Positions 46,541 through 54,589 of a stretch of DNA of 64,000 nt are shown here, piece by piece. How positions within the stretch are numbered: position 1 is the first letter of the stretch; each line of letters opens with the position of its first letter. The notes beneath the pieces were generated by a model. The model did no database searches and was not told the origin of the DNA. It worked only from the letters and a program-made list of their open reading frames with translations. The translations under genes and the position numbers were made by a program. Origin of the DNA: Nocardioides sp. Root240 (GTDB taxonomy: Bacteria; Actinomycetota; Actinomycetes; Propionibacteriales; Nocardioidaceae); NCBI RefSeq assembly GCF_001428825.1, contig NZ_LMIT01000001.1, positions 89,692-153,691 of the forward strand, read 5' to 3'.

Positions 46541-48055
46541 TCAGCCCCAGCCGCTGTCGCCCCAGCCCCCGTCGGAGCCCCCGTCGGAGCCCCCGTCGGA
46601 GCCCCCGTCGGTCTCGCCACCGCCCTCGGCACCACCCGACTCGGAACCCCAACCGCCGTCCGAGCCCCCGTCGGTCTCGCCACCGCCGTCGGAACCGCCC
46701 GACTCCGAGCCCCAACCACCGTCCGAGCCCCCGTCGGTCTCGCCACCGCCGTCGGAGCCACCCGACTCCGAGCCCCAACCACCGTCGGAGCCGTTGGAGC
46801 CCCAGCCGTCATCCGTGCCGTCCGAGCCGCCGTCCGACCCGCCGTCGCCGCCGTAGCCGCCCGACCCGTCGTAGCCGCCCGACCCGTCGTAGCCGCCCGA
46901 GCCCGAGCCGTTCGACCCCGATCCGTTGTCCCACGAGCCGCCGGATCCCGCGTCGGAGGGCGAGCGCTCGAGGGCCTGCCAGGTGAGCGTGCCGACGATG
47001 CCGTCGGTGCTCAGCCCGCGACTGAGCTGGAAGGCCTTGACCGCCTGCGTCGTCTTCGGCCCGAACTGGCCGTCGGCGGCGAGGGTGTAGCCGTGGACGG
47101 TCAGGCGCTGCTGCAGGTAGACGACGTCCGGCCCGTAGGAGCCCTGCTGGAGCTGCGGCCGGGCGGTCGGCGTGGCGCCACCCGAGCCGCCGGCACCCTC
47201 GATCGAGAACGGACGCTGGGCCTGGAAGCCCGAGACGTCGCCGAGCGTGTAGAAGTTCGGCGTCTGGTCGGCGGGCATCCGGCTGACGATCGCGGCGTGG
47301 AAGGCCCGGTAGTCGCCGTTGAAGCGGCCCTGGTTCCAGACCGCCAGCAGCGCGGTGGTGAAGGCGCCGTTGATCGTGCCGTCGAACGACAGCTGGTTGT
47401 CCTGGCACCCGGACAGCAGGATCACCGAGGCCGCCGGATCGGGGTTGCGCGCGCCCCTGGTCAGGGTCTGCGCGAGCTCGTAGACACCGCGACGACGCCG
47501 CACGTCGGCCATCGCGATCGAGGGCGGCATCGCCCGCGGACGGGCTTCCTCGACCTTGACCCCGGCAGGCCACATCTCCTTGCCGAGCGGGTTCCTCGCG
47601 ATCGCGTGACGCGTGGCGAGGTTGACCACGGAACGGGCGACGGTGCCGCTGTGGCAGCTGTCGCTGACGATGAGCACCCGCACGCCGGCGGGGAACTGCA
47701 GGTACATCTGGTTGAGCTCGTCGTCGCAGACCTGCCGGTCGTAGAGGACCCAGGTCTCGTCCTGGCCGTCGCCCTCGTCCCCGTTGGAGTCGGGCACCTG
47801 GCCGCCGTGGCCGGAGTAGGAGATCAGGGCGATGTCACCCGCACGGCAGGTGCTGGCGAGGGTGCCGATCGCGGACAGCACGGCGGCCGAGGTGGCCTCC
47901 CCGTCGATCATGCGCTTGGTGCGGAAGCCTGCCGCCGAGGCGACCTGCATCATCGAGTTGGCGTCGTTGATGCAGCCTCCCAACGTGGAGTCCCAACCGG
48001 GGTACGCGGCGGGGTCGCAGTGGTTCAGGCCGATGTGTAGTGAGTAGCCGGGCAT
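46541..48055 (-). CDS. caspase-family (C14) protease with peptidoglycan-binding domain and repeat tail
   Basis: A 504-residue protein. Residues 1-280 are a caspase/metacaspase p20-like fold with catalytic His83 in ISYSGHGGQ and Cys134 in VSDSCHSGT. Residues about 301-363 are a PG_binding_1 domain (SYGPDVVYLQQRL, DGQFGPKTTQAVKAFQ, DGIVGTLTWQAL). Residues 364-504 are a low-complexity Gly/Ser/Asp/Trp tail including three 21-residue repeats. No signal peptide is seen, which is odd for a wall-binding domain. It is the last gene of the 53353-46541 operon, 30 bp after the 1009-aa protein, with an AAAGGAG Shine-Dalgarno. The substrate is unknown. Confidence 0.85.
   Translation of the reverse strand: MPGYSLHIGLNHCDPAAYPGWDSTLGGCINDANSMMQVASAAGFRTKRMIDGEATSAAVLSAIGTLASTCRAGDIALISYSGHGGQVPDSNGDEGDGQDETWVLYDRQVCDDELNQMYLQFPAGVRVLIVSDSCHSGTVARSVVNLATRHAIARNPLGKEMWPAGVKVEEARPRAMPPSIAMADVRRRRGVYELAQTLTRGARNPDPAASVILLSGCQDNQLSFDGTINGAFTTALLAVWNQGRFNGDYRAFHAAIVSRMPADQTPNFYTLGDVSGFQAQRPFSIEGAGGSGGATPTARPQLQQGSYGPDVVYLQQRLTVHGYTLAADGQFGPKTTQAVKAFQLSRGLSTDGIVGTLTWQALERSPSDAGSGGSWDNGSGSNGSGSGGYDGSGGYDGSGGYGGDGGSDGGSDGTDDGWGSNGSDGGWGSESGGSDGGGETDGGSDGGWGSESGGSDGGGETDGGSDGGWGSESGGAEGGGETDGGSDGGSDGGSDGGWGDSGWG
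46607..46795. repeat. three tandem 63-bp repeats in the caspase gene
   Basis: Units start at 46607, 46670 and 46733 with GTCGGTCTCGCCACCGCC. They encode GSDGGWGSESGG-type 21-residue repeats. In-frame copy-number change is likely between strains. Confidence 0.85.
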
Positions 48056-48085
48056 CCCGGTCTCCTTTCAGGGTGGTCTTCTGGC

Positions 48086-51000
48086 TCATGGATGGGTGGT
48101 GGGTGCGGCGACCGGGATCACCGCCCCCTGCCTGCGGAGCGACCACGTGACCGGGTCGCTCGATGTCCTCGTGCCGTCGGCGGCCACGAGAGTGCAGACG
48201 TAGGTGAGGGCCGGGTCGGCGACGTACGCCGTCAGCGGCAGCTGGTAGCGCCGCGCCCCCTGCCGGGTGGTGGCCGTCAGTACCAGCGGAGCCGCGTCGG
48301 GCCGACCCAGGAAGGTCGTCGCGATCTCCAGCGCGGTGTCCTGGGAGAGGCTCCCGGTCAGGACGAGGACCACCTCGACCTCGAGGTCCTCGATGTAGAC
48401 CCGGACCTCCTCGAGGGTCTCCCGGCTCGACTCGACCACCGTGACGACGTCGTACTCGCCGTCCTCGGGGCGCGCCGCGGCGACGGTGCGTGACTCACCG
48501 GGGGCGAGGACCGCGTCGACGGGGACCTCCGCGCCGCCGGGTGCCCGCAGCCGCGTGGCGGCGACGCGGGACCCGATCCGGTTGGTGAGCTCGACGCGTG
48601 CGCCGTCGCGGCGCAGCGTGACGGGACCGCCGTCGTACGGTCCGGTCACCTGGCTCAGGCCCAGCCGGACGGCGCTGGCGACGACCTGCCCGTCGGGGAG
48701 CGTCAGGGTCGCGCTGCCGCTGAGCCCGGTCGTCTCCAGCATGGTCCTGACGACCAGGAAGTCGGAGACGTCGAGGGTGAGCACGATCGTGAACCCGGTC
48801 GCGGTCGGCACGCACTGCACGTCGCCGTGGCCGGGTACGGCCAGGTTGACCACCTGCGCGACACCGGCCGCCCACGGCAGGTCGAGGGTCACCTGCGGGC
48901 TGCGGCTGCGGAGCTCCTCGACGATCGCCCTGCGGACGCCGGGCGCGACGTCCGCCTCGACGGTCGCCGCGAGCACGGCGCGCAGCGCGGCCGTCTCGGT
49001 GTCCAGCACGGAGGTCAGCAGCAGCTGCGGGTGGAAGGCCCGGTCGCCGGCATCCGGGGCGAACCGGCCGACGAGGTAGCGGTCCGGGACGAGCAGGAAG
49101 TGCCCGGGGCGGGTCAGCGAGCGCAGCACGGTGGCGTGCCCCTCGGCGGCGGCCACCTCGATCGGCTCGTAGGTGCGGAACGGGGCCTGGCCGAGCTTGA
49201 GCACGTCCTGGCAGCCGATCGCCTCGGGGTCCTCCCCCGGCACGATCCGTCGGTAGGCGGCGCCGTGGTCACCGCACGGCACCAGCACCGGCACCGAGCT
49301 CGCGGCCTGGAAGTGCGCCCACTCGTAGCGCTCCTGGTAGAGCTCGGCGAGCAGCGCGGCGTTCATGTGCAGCCGCGGCTCCACCGTGAGTCCCGCCTTG
49401 GCGAGCGTCTTCACCTGGTTGACCGCGATGCCGACGTCCCACCGCGGCGGGAAGGGCTCCGGCTCGACGGGCACGACCGTGCGGGGCGGACGGACCGCGC
49501 GGATCACCGGCGGGCGGAGGACGGCGAGCCGCTCGACGGGCGGCTTGAGGACGACGGCGATCTTGTCGGGCTGGGCGATCGGGAACGATCCCGTCTCACG
49601 CCGCCACCCGCCGTACGACGTCGTGACCAGGATCCGCGCGGGCTCGGCCTGGAACCCGGGGGTCGACAGGGCGCCGTACGCCATCCGGGCCCACTGGTCG
49701 GAGAGCCGGAAGACCGCGACCAGGGTGCCGCCGTCGGCGCCGAAGTCGGCGCTGGGCGTGATGCTCTCGGCCGGGTGGTGCTGGACCTGGAGGCGTCCGT
49801 CCTCGTCGCGGAACGGGACGCCCAGCTGGACGCCGAGGTCCTCGCTGCTGACCGGTCGCACCGTCGGGCTGCCGGCCGCCTCCCAGGCGGCACGCACGTC
49901 GTCGGGCATCCGGGACGCGAGGGTCAGGCGGATCGTCGCCTCGAGGCCCTCGGACCCGTCGAGACCGTGGCCGGAGGGCGTGACGTCGAACAGGAAGGGC
50001 CCACCCTCGGCCGGCTGCGCCGGGTCGGGCAGCACCAGCGTGAGCTCCGGGACGTACCAGTGGGTCGAAGCGTCGAAGCGGTCCGGCCAGAAGGCCGGTC
50101 CGCCGGTCTCCACGACCGGCCCCGGTGACTGCGGCGGATCGGTCGGGAAGATCGCGAGCGTCACCGCGTCGGCCACGGCCAGCTGGGTGTCGAGGCGCAC
50201 CGCGGCCGGGCTGACCGACGGCCTGAGCTCGCCGCCGGCCGCCAGCACCACCGGCTGGACGCGGTCGACCGACTGGAGCATCACCAGTCGGTCGCGCCCA
50301 CCGGCCCTGGCGCGCGGGAGCGCCCGGTTGGGCAGGAGCCCGTTGACCTTGCCGCCGTCCGCGGTCACGAGGCTGAGGTACGACGACGGTGCGACCTGCG
50401 CGTCGGCGAGCAGCTCGCCGATCGGCCGCTCCACCGTCAGCACCTCGCCGGGCGCGCCCGGGAGGGTGACCATCGCGGTCACCTCCATGTCGCCGGGGCG
50501 CCGGTCGGCCAGCCTGTGGCGCCCGGGCTCGGCGTCCACCGCGGCCAGCACGCCGACCGCCCGTCGTACGACGATGTCGGCGACGGCCTCGCAGCCGGCC
50601 AGGGTGCCGGGGAGCTCGACGAGCTCGAGGGCGCCTCCCGCGACCAGCTCGCCGAGGTGGCGGGCCAGGTCGGCGACGCGCAGGGTGCGCGCGGCGCCGA
50701 TGTGCGCGTCGAGGACGTCCCAGAGCCGGCCGAGGTGGAGCCGGACCCGTCGGGTCACGCCGGGTCCGGCGCCGGTCATCGCCTCGGCGCGGACCATCGG
50801 TCCACCGCTGCGCTCGACCAGGCTCTGCAGGAGACCACCGGCGGCGGCGCCCTCGACGGTGAACGACAGCGACACCTGGCCGAAGGGACCGCTGCCCTCG
50901 CCCCGGGCGGGGCCGGACGGCAGCAGCACCGAGGCCCGCGTCCGTTCGATCGTCGCGTCCGGGGCCGTGGCCACGAGGTCGAGGCCGACGACCGCGTGGG

Positions 51001-51115
51001 TCACGAGGTCGCGAAGTCGCTCACCGGGGCCGGGCGGGTGCGCCAGGACGACGGATGCGGAGCACACCGGTCGTCCTGCGCTGTCCCGCCCGAGCCCGAG
51101 CTCGAGGGACACCAC
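48086..51115 (-). CDS. uncharacterised 1009-aa protein of the caspase operon
   Basis: I do not recognise a family. The protein is soluble, with no membrane helix or signal peptide, and mostly beta-strand-like. It has a central Pro-rich hinge near residue 540 (RPPRTVVPVEPEPFPP) and a conserved-looking segment HMNAALLAELYQERYEWAHF. Around residue 690 is HFLLVPDRYLVGRF, similar in shape to FYYIPNQVRMAR in the 742-aa neighbour. C-terminal parts (LTNRIGSRVAATRLRAPGG; APGESRTVAA) resemble Ig-like beta-sandwiches. No catalytic motif is visible. It starts at a tandem GTG-GTG 9 bp after the 742-aa gene and is co-transcribed with it and the caspase gene. Confidence 0.75.
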   Translation of the reverse strand: MVSLELGLGRDSAGRPVCSASVVLAHPPGPGERLRDLVTHAVVGLDLVATAPDATIERTRASVLLPSGPARGEGSGPFGQVSLSFTVEGAAAGGLLQSLVERSGGPMVRAEAMTGAGPGVTRRVRLHLGRLWDVLDAHIGAARTLRVADLARHLGELVAGGALELVELPGTLAGCEAVADIVVRRAVGVLAAVDAEPGRHRLADRRPGDMEVTAMVTLPGAPGEVLTVERPIGELLADAQVAPSSYLSLVTADGGKVNGLLPNRALPRARAGGRDRLVMLQSVDRVQPVVLAAGGELRPSVSPAAVRLDTQLAVADAVTLAIFPTDPPQSPGPVVETGGPAFWPDRFDASTHWYVPELTLVLPDPAQPAEGGPFLFDVTPSGHGLDGSEGLEATIRLTLASRMPDDVRAAWEAAGSPTVRPVSSEDLGVQLGVPFRDEDGRLQVQHHPAESITPSADFGADGGTLVAVFRLSDQWARMAYGALSTPGFQAEPARILVTTSYGGWRRETGSFPIAQPDKIAVVLKPPVERLAVLRPPVIRAVRPPRTVVPVEPEPFPPRWDVGIAVNQVKTLAKAGLTVEPRLHMNAALLAELYQERYEWAHFQAASSVPVLVPCGDHGAAYRRIVPGEDPEAIGCQDVLKLGQAPFRTYEPIEVAAAEGHATVLRSLTRPGHFLLVPDRYLVGRFAPDAGDRAFHPQLLLTSVLDTETAALRAVLAATVEADVAPGVRRAIVEELRSRSPQVTLDLPWAAGVAQVVNLAVPGHGDVQCVPTATGFTIVLTLDVSDFLVVRTMLETTGLSGSATLTLPDGQVVASAVRLGLSQVTGPYDGGPVTLRRDGARVELTNRIGSRVAATRLRAPGGAEVPVDAVLAPGESRTVAAARPEDGEYDVVTVVESSRETLEEVRVYIEDLEVEVVLVLTGSLSQDTALEIATTFLGRPDAAPLVLTATTRQGARRYQLPLTAYVADPALTYVCTLVAADGTRTSSDPVTWSLRRQGAVIPVAAPTTHP

Positions 51116-51124
51116 ACACCGCCT

Positions 51125-53353
51125 TCAGAGCTGGTAGCTGAGGAAGGTGGTCGGCTGCTTCGCCGGCGGACCGTCCTTGCTGCCGTCGGCGCTCGCGCCG
51201 TTCGCCGCCGCGGGAGCCGCCTCGGCGGGCTTCGACGGGCTCGCCGGCGCGGAACCGCTGGGCGGGAGGGCGCGGAGCTTGGCGATCCGCGGCTCGGGGA
51301 TCGCCCGCGACTTCGTGACGACACCCTCGCCGTCGGGCCGCGGCACGCTGATCACGAGCGGACCGTTGCCCTGGGTCGGCGTCCACGGTCCCTCCCACGC
51401 GCGGCCGGGCTCGAACAGCGTGCCCTTCACCGTCACCGACACCTTGTAGCGGTAGTACGGCTTGAAGGTGGGGTCGCCGGTGAACACCGTCCAGATCCGG
51501 TCCTTGTCGTAGTCGCCCTCGTTCCACCGGAAGCGCACGGGCGGGATGCCGAGCGGCGTACCGTCCTCCTTGGTGGCCTCGAAAACGGCCTCCACGACCT
51601 GGGTGTTGTCGGTCAGGACGACGCCCAGCTGCACCGGGCCGACGGCCAGCTTGCCCGCCGAGTCGGCCCGGACCTCGAGGATCGTCTCCTTGAGCGGCGT
51701 GCCGTTGGGCCCGGGGTCGATGTCGATGACGTTCTGCTGGATCTGGGTACGCCGGTAGGGGTCGACCACCTCGCTGCGCGGCTCGGCCAGGTGCACCTTG
51801 CGCTTGATGAAGGTCTTGTCGGGCTCCCAGTTCTCGGGCGGAGAGGTCACCGAACCGGCGGGCTTCTGGACCCGTGCCCACTTGTAGGTGCCGTCGTTGC
51901 CCTCGTCACCGGAGAACGCGTGGCCCTGCCAGTTGATCGCGCCGTCGTCGCCGGGGTAGCCGATCTCGACGGACATGAACTCCACGTCGCCGTCCTCCCA
52001 GGCCGCCACCGGACGCACCACGCGGTTGAGCTTGCGCGGCCAGTCGTCCAGGTCGACGTTGAGGAAGTACTTGCGCTCGGCCTCGGGGTCGGCCTTGATC
52101 TCGTCGTACATCCCCGCCAGGGAGCTGGACACGGTGTGGTCCTGCAGGTAGGCGAACTGCTGCGTCTCCTCGTAGTGGAGGTCGAGGTGGGTCTCGTCGC
52201 GGCGGTACTTCAGCGCGACGCCCACCCCCCACAGGCCCCAGCCGCCGGTGTCCGCCTTGGCGGCCTCGACCTGCGGCGCCGGCGGGTCGAAGATCATCTT
52301 CTGCGCCTGCTCCATGAACTTGTTGAAGACGAGGTCGGACTTCTGCTGCAGCCGCTGCGCGATCGCGTCGGCGCCCGGCAGCGTGGTGTCGACCTTGACG
52401 TCGGTCGTGATCGTGCCGTTGGTGCGCATGTTGTTGAACTCGGCCTGCAGGTCGACCTTCGCCCACAGGTAGCGTCCCGACGCGGCGGCCGAGAAGTGCT
52501 CGAAGATGCGGTCCCAGTGGCCGTCGATGGTGATCTTGACGACCGGCGACCAGACCTTGAGCTTGTAGTTCTGGATGACGATCAGCGGCGAGGCCGTGCC
52601 ATGGAAGGCCTCCCACAGGATCGCCGCCGGGTAGACGCCGACGAGCCCCGAGAAGGCGTGCGTGCCGGTGGGGTCGATCGACCCGGTCCCCTGGCCCTGC
52701 ATGTCCCAGTACCAGGGGTCCAGGTTGGAGCTGCCCGCCGCCGGGACCGCCGGGGCCGCAGCGCCCGGAGCCGGCGGCTCGCCGTCGCGGACCACCCGCG
52801 GGGAGCGTGCTCCCGAGCGAGCGCCCGGCAGGCCGAAGTACGCCGTGCGCGACCCCTTGCCCCGGCTGGCCGGCCGCATCGCGGGGAAGCCGCGCGGCGT
52901 CGGCGAGACGTTGGAGACCGCCGTGGTCGACGACGCGATGATCGCGGGCCGGAACATCGGCGGCTTGCGCGCGCCGCGGATCCCCCAGAAGGCGTCGTCG
53001 CTGTCGGCGAACTGGGCCGTGATCTGGGCCTCGGCCTGCTGGCGGGTCGACTCGGGCAGGGCGCCGGTGGTCGAGAACGTGAGCACGCCGCCGGCGACGT
53101 CACCGCCTCCACCGACGACTCCCTCGCCGCCGGTGCCGGCGAAGCGGACCAGGTTGAAGAGGTAGTCGCCCTTGTCGGGACCCTCCTTGCGGGCCATCCG
53201 CACCTGGTTGGGGATGTAGTAGAAGACGGGCGCCTCACCCTGGGCGATCAGCTCACGGTTCATGACGTCCGGCAGGTAGAGGACGGCGTACCCGTCCTTG
53301 ACGATGGGCTGGGTGCCGCCTGCGTAGGTGGGTCCCATTGCCTGTACAGCCAT
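51125..53353 (-). CDS. uncharacterised 742-aa protein, first gene of the caspase operon
   Basis: I do not recognise a family. There is no signal peptide or membrane segment. The N-terminal 130 residues are compact (PVFYYIPNQVRMARKEG; GVLTFSTTGALPEST). An about 80-residue Ala/Pro/Arg linker follows. The middle (residues about 210-480) is mixed alpha/beta with GHWDRIFEHFSAAASGRYLWA and QRLQQKSDLVFNKFMEQAQK. Beta-rich segments follow (VRFRWNEGDYDKDRIW; RYKVSVTVKGTLFE), and an Ala/Pro/Ser tail ends it. The ATG at 53353 has GGAGGT 6 nt upstream. It is divergent from a LuxR-type regulator. Function is unknown. Confidence 0.75.
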   Translation of the reverse strand: MAVQAMGPTYAGGTQPIVKDGYAVLYLPDVMNRELIAQGEAPVFYYIPNQVRMARKEGPDKGDYLFNLVRFAGTGGEGVVGGGGDVAGGVLTFSTTGALPESTRQQAEAQITAQFADSDDAFWGIRGARKPPMFRPAIIASSTTAVSNVSPTPRGFPAMRPASRGKGSRTAYFGLPGARSGARSPRVVRDGEPPAPGAAAPAVPAAGSSNLDPWYWDMQGQGTGSIDPTGTHAFSGLVGVYPAAILWEAFHGTASPLIVIQNYKLKVWSPVVKITIDGHWDRIFEHFSAAASGRYLWAKVDLQAEFNNMRTNGTITTDVKVDTTLPGADAIAQRLQQKSDLVFNKFMEQAQKMIFDPPAPQVEAAKADTGGWGLWGVGVALKYRRDETHLDLHYEETQQFAYLQDHTVSSSLAGMYDEIKADPEAERKYFLNVDLDDWPRKLNRVVRPVAAWEDGDVEFMSVEIGYPGDDGAINWQGHAFSGDEGNDGTYKWARVQKPAGSVTSPPENWEPDKTFIKRKVHLAEPRSEVVDPYRRTQIQQNVIDIDPGPNGTPLKETILEVRADSAGKLAVGPVQLGVVLTDNTQVVEAVFEATKEDGTPLGIPPVRFRWNEGDYDKDRIWTVFTGDPTFKPYYRYKVSVTVKGTLFEPGRAWEGPWTPTQGNGPLVISVPRPDGEGVVTKSRAIPEPRIAKLRALPPSGSAPASPSKPAEAAPAAANGASADGSKDGPPAKQPTTFLSYQL

Positions 53354-53543
53354 TGCTGACCTCCGGGAGACGAGTGGAGGCGATGCTCGAGTCGCTATCG
53401 CCGCTACGACCATGGCGATCAGCGCCTCCCCGCCGCTATCGGCCGACGGGTCCGAACGGGATCCAGGAGGGATCCAGACCGCGTGGATCCACGAGCCCGG
53501 GAATTCGATGTATCTGGGTGCACCCTCGCCGACTCCTCGGTGC
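53354..53543. promoter_or_regulatory. divergent control region of the caspase operon and its LuxR regulator
   Basis: The 190 bp contain two copies of CGCTATCG (53393-53400, 53434-53441), three GGATCCA units (from about 53459), the palindrome CGTGGATCCACG (53482-53493) and an ATCGAATTC stretch. These are candidate operators; no confident -35/-10 pair was assigned. Confidence 0.4.
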
Positions 53544-54272
53544 ATGGACGCTCTGCTGACGCAGGAGCGGCATCTCGGTCCCCCCACCGGCACCGCGTGC
53601 GCTCCGATCCGGGTCTACGTCATCTCCCCCGTGCGGATCTACCGCGACGGCCTGGTCCAGGTGCTGGGCCGCCGGTCGGAGTTCACCGTCTCGGGGGCCG
53701 CCGACACCTTCGAGGCCGCCCTTCCCGTCGTACGACGACTCGAGGTGGACGTCGCGCTCTACGACCTGCGCTGCCCCTCCGGCCTCGCCGGCCTGCGCCG
53801 TCTCGCCGAGGCACCCCAGGTCAGCATCGTCGGCCTCGGGGTCGAGGAGACGGTCGAGTCCGTCCTCGCCTGCGCCGAGGCCGGCATTGCCGGCTACGTC
53901 ACCGACGCCGCCTCCCTCGACGAGCTCGCCGCCCGCGTCTCCGACGCCGCCCGGGGCGAGCTCAACTGCCCACCCCACATCGCGGCGAGCCTGCTGCGCC
54001 GCCTCGCCGCCCACGGCTCCCGCCAGGACACCCCGCACGCCGGCCTGGGACTCACCTCCCGCGAGCTCGAGGTCGCCGCCCTGCTCCAGCAGGGCCTCTC
54101 GAACCGCCAGATCGCCCACCGCCTCACCATCCAGCTCGCGACCGTGAAGAACCACGTCCACAGCATCCTGCGCAAGCTCGAGACCCCGACGCGAAGCGAC
54201 GCCGCGGCGGTCCTGCGCTCCTGCAGCCCGGGTCCCACGAGCCTTGCGCCTGCTGCGCGCTGGCCCGGGTGA
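53544..54272 (+). CDS. LuxR/NarL-type response regulator, atypical receiver
   Basis: A 242-residue regulator. The receiver-like domain (about 20-135) has VDVALYDLRCPSGLAG with Asp74 at the phosphorylation site, and an IVGLGVEE strand. The usual acidic pair after strand 1 is missing (RVYVISPVRIYRDGL), so normal phosphorylation is doubtful. The HTH (about 165-230) is LTSRELEVAALLQQGLSNRQIAHRL with TVKNHVHSILRKL. No histidine kinase gene is nearby. It is divergent from the caspase operon and is the likely local regulator. The ATG at 53544 is the best start; no strong Shine-Dalgarno is visible. Confidence 0.82.
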   Translation: MDALLTQERHLGPPTGTACAPIRVYVISPVRIYRDGLVQVLGRRSEFTVSGAADTFEAALPVVRRLEVDVALYDLRCPSGLAGLRRLAEAPQVSIVGLGVEETVESVLACAEAGIAGYVTDAASLDELAARVSDAARGELNCPPHIAASLLRRLAAHGSRQDTPHAGLGLTSRELEVAALLQQGLSNRQIAHRLTIQLATVKNHVHSILRKLETPTRSDAAAVLRSCSPGPTSLAPAARWPG

Positions 54273-54589
54273 GGTGAGTCGACGGGACGGGCTGTAGGCC
54301 ATCGCTCCGGCTCGTGCCCGTCCCCGAAAGCCGACTAGCACTCCCCCACCCAGGCAACTCACTGGCTCTCGAGGTACGTCCTACCGCCCAGAATGCCCCA
54401 CCCGCGCGCCGGGACGAACTGGGGGTCCCGTCGCCCCGCTTTCAAATACGCGACGCATGGACCGTGAGGGCATGGCAGCATGACCTGCGAACGCTGGCGT
54501 GCCAACTCTCCGCGCAGAGCGAAGCGAAAACCGATTGCAATTGGACGGAGCGCCTGGTGACGGCTGAACCTGTTAGGACGGTACCGGCC
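54273..54589. other. 317-bp gap between the LuxR gene and the SIR2 gene; island boundary
   Basis: No credible gene is seen. Base composition changes here: from about 54440 A/T-rich stretches (TTTCAAATA, GCGAAAACCGATTGCAATTGG) replace the uniformly GC-rich flank. No tRNA, integrase or direct-repeat attachment site was recognised. A GTG at 54557 could extend the SIR2 gene. Confidence 0.5.

Noticed and set aside
54273..54589. Extension of the SIR2 gene upstream to 54314
   Set aside because: The added residues are of non-coding composition (Arg/Pro/Gln-rich) and the SIR2 N-terminus fits a start at 54590 or 54557.
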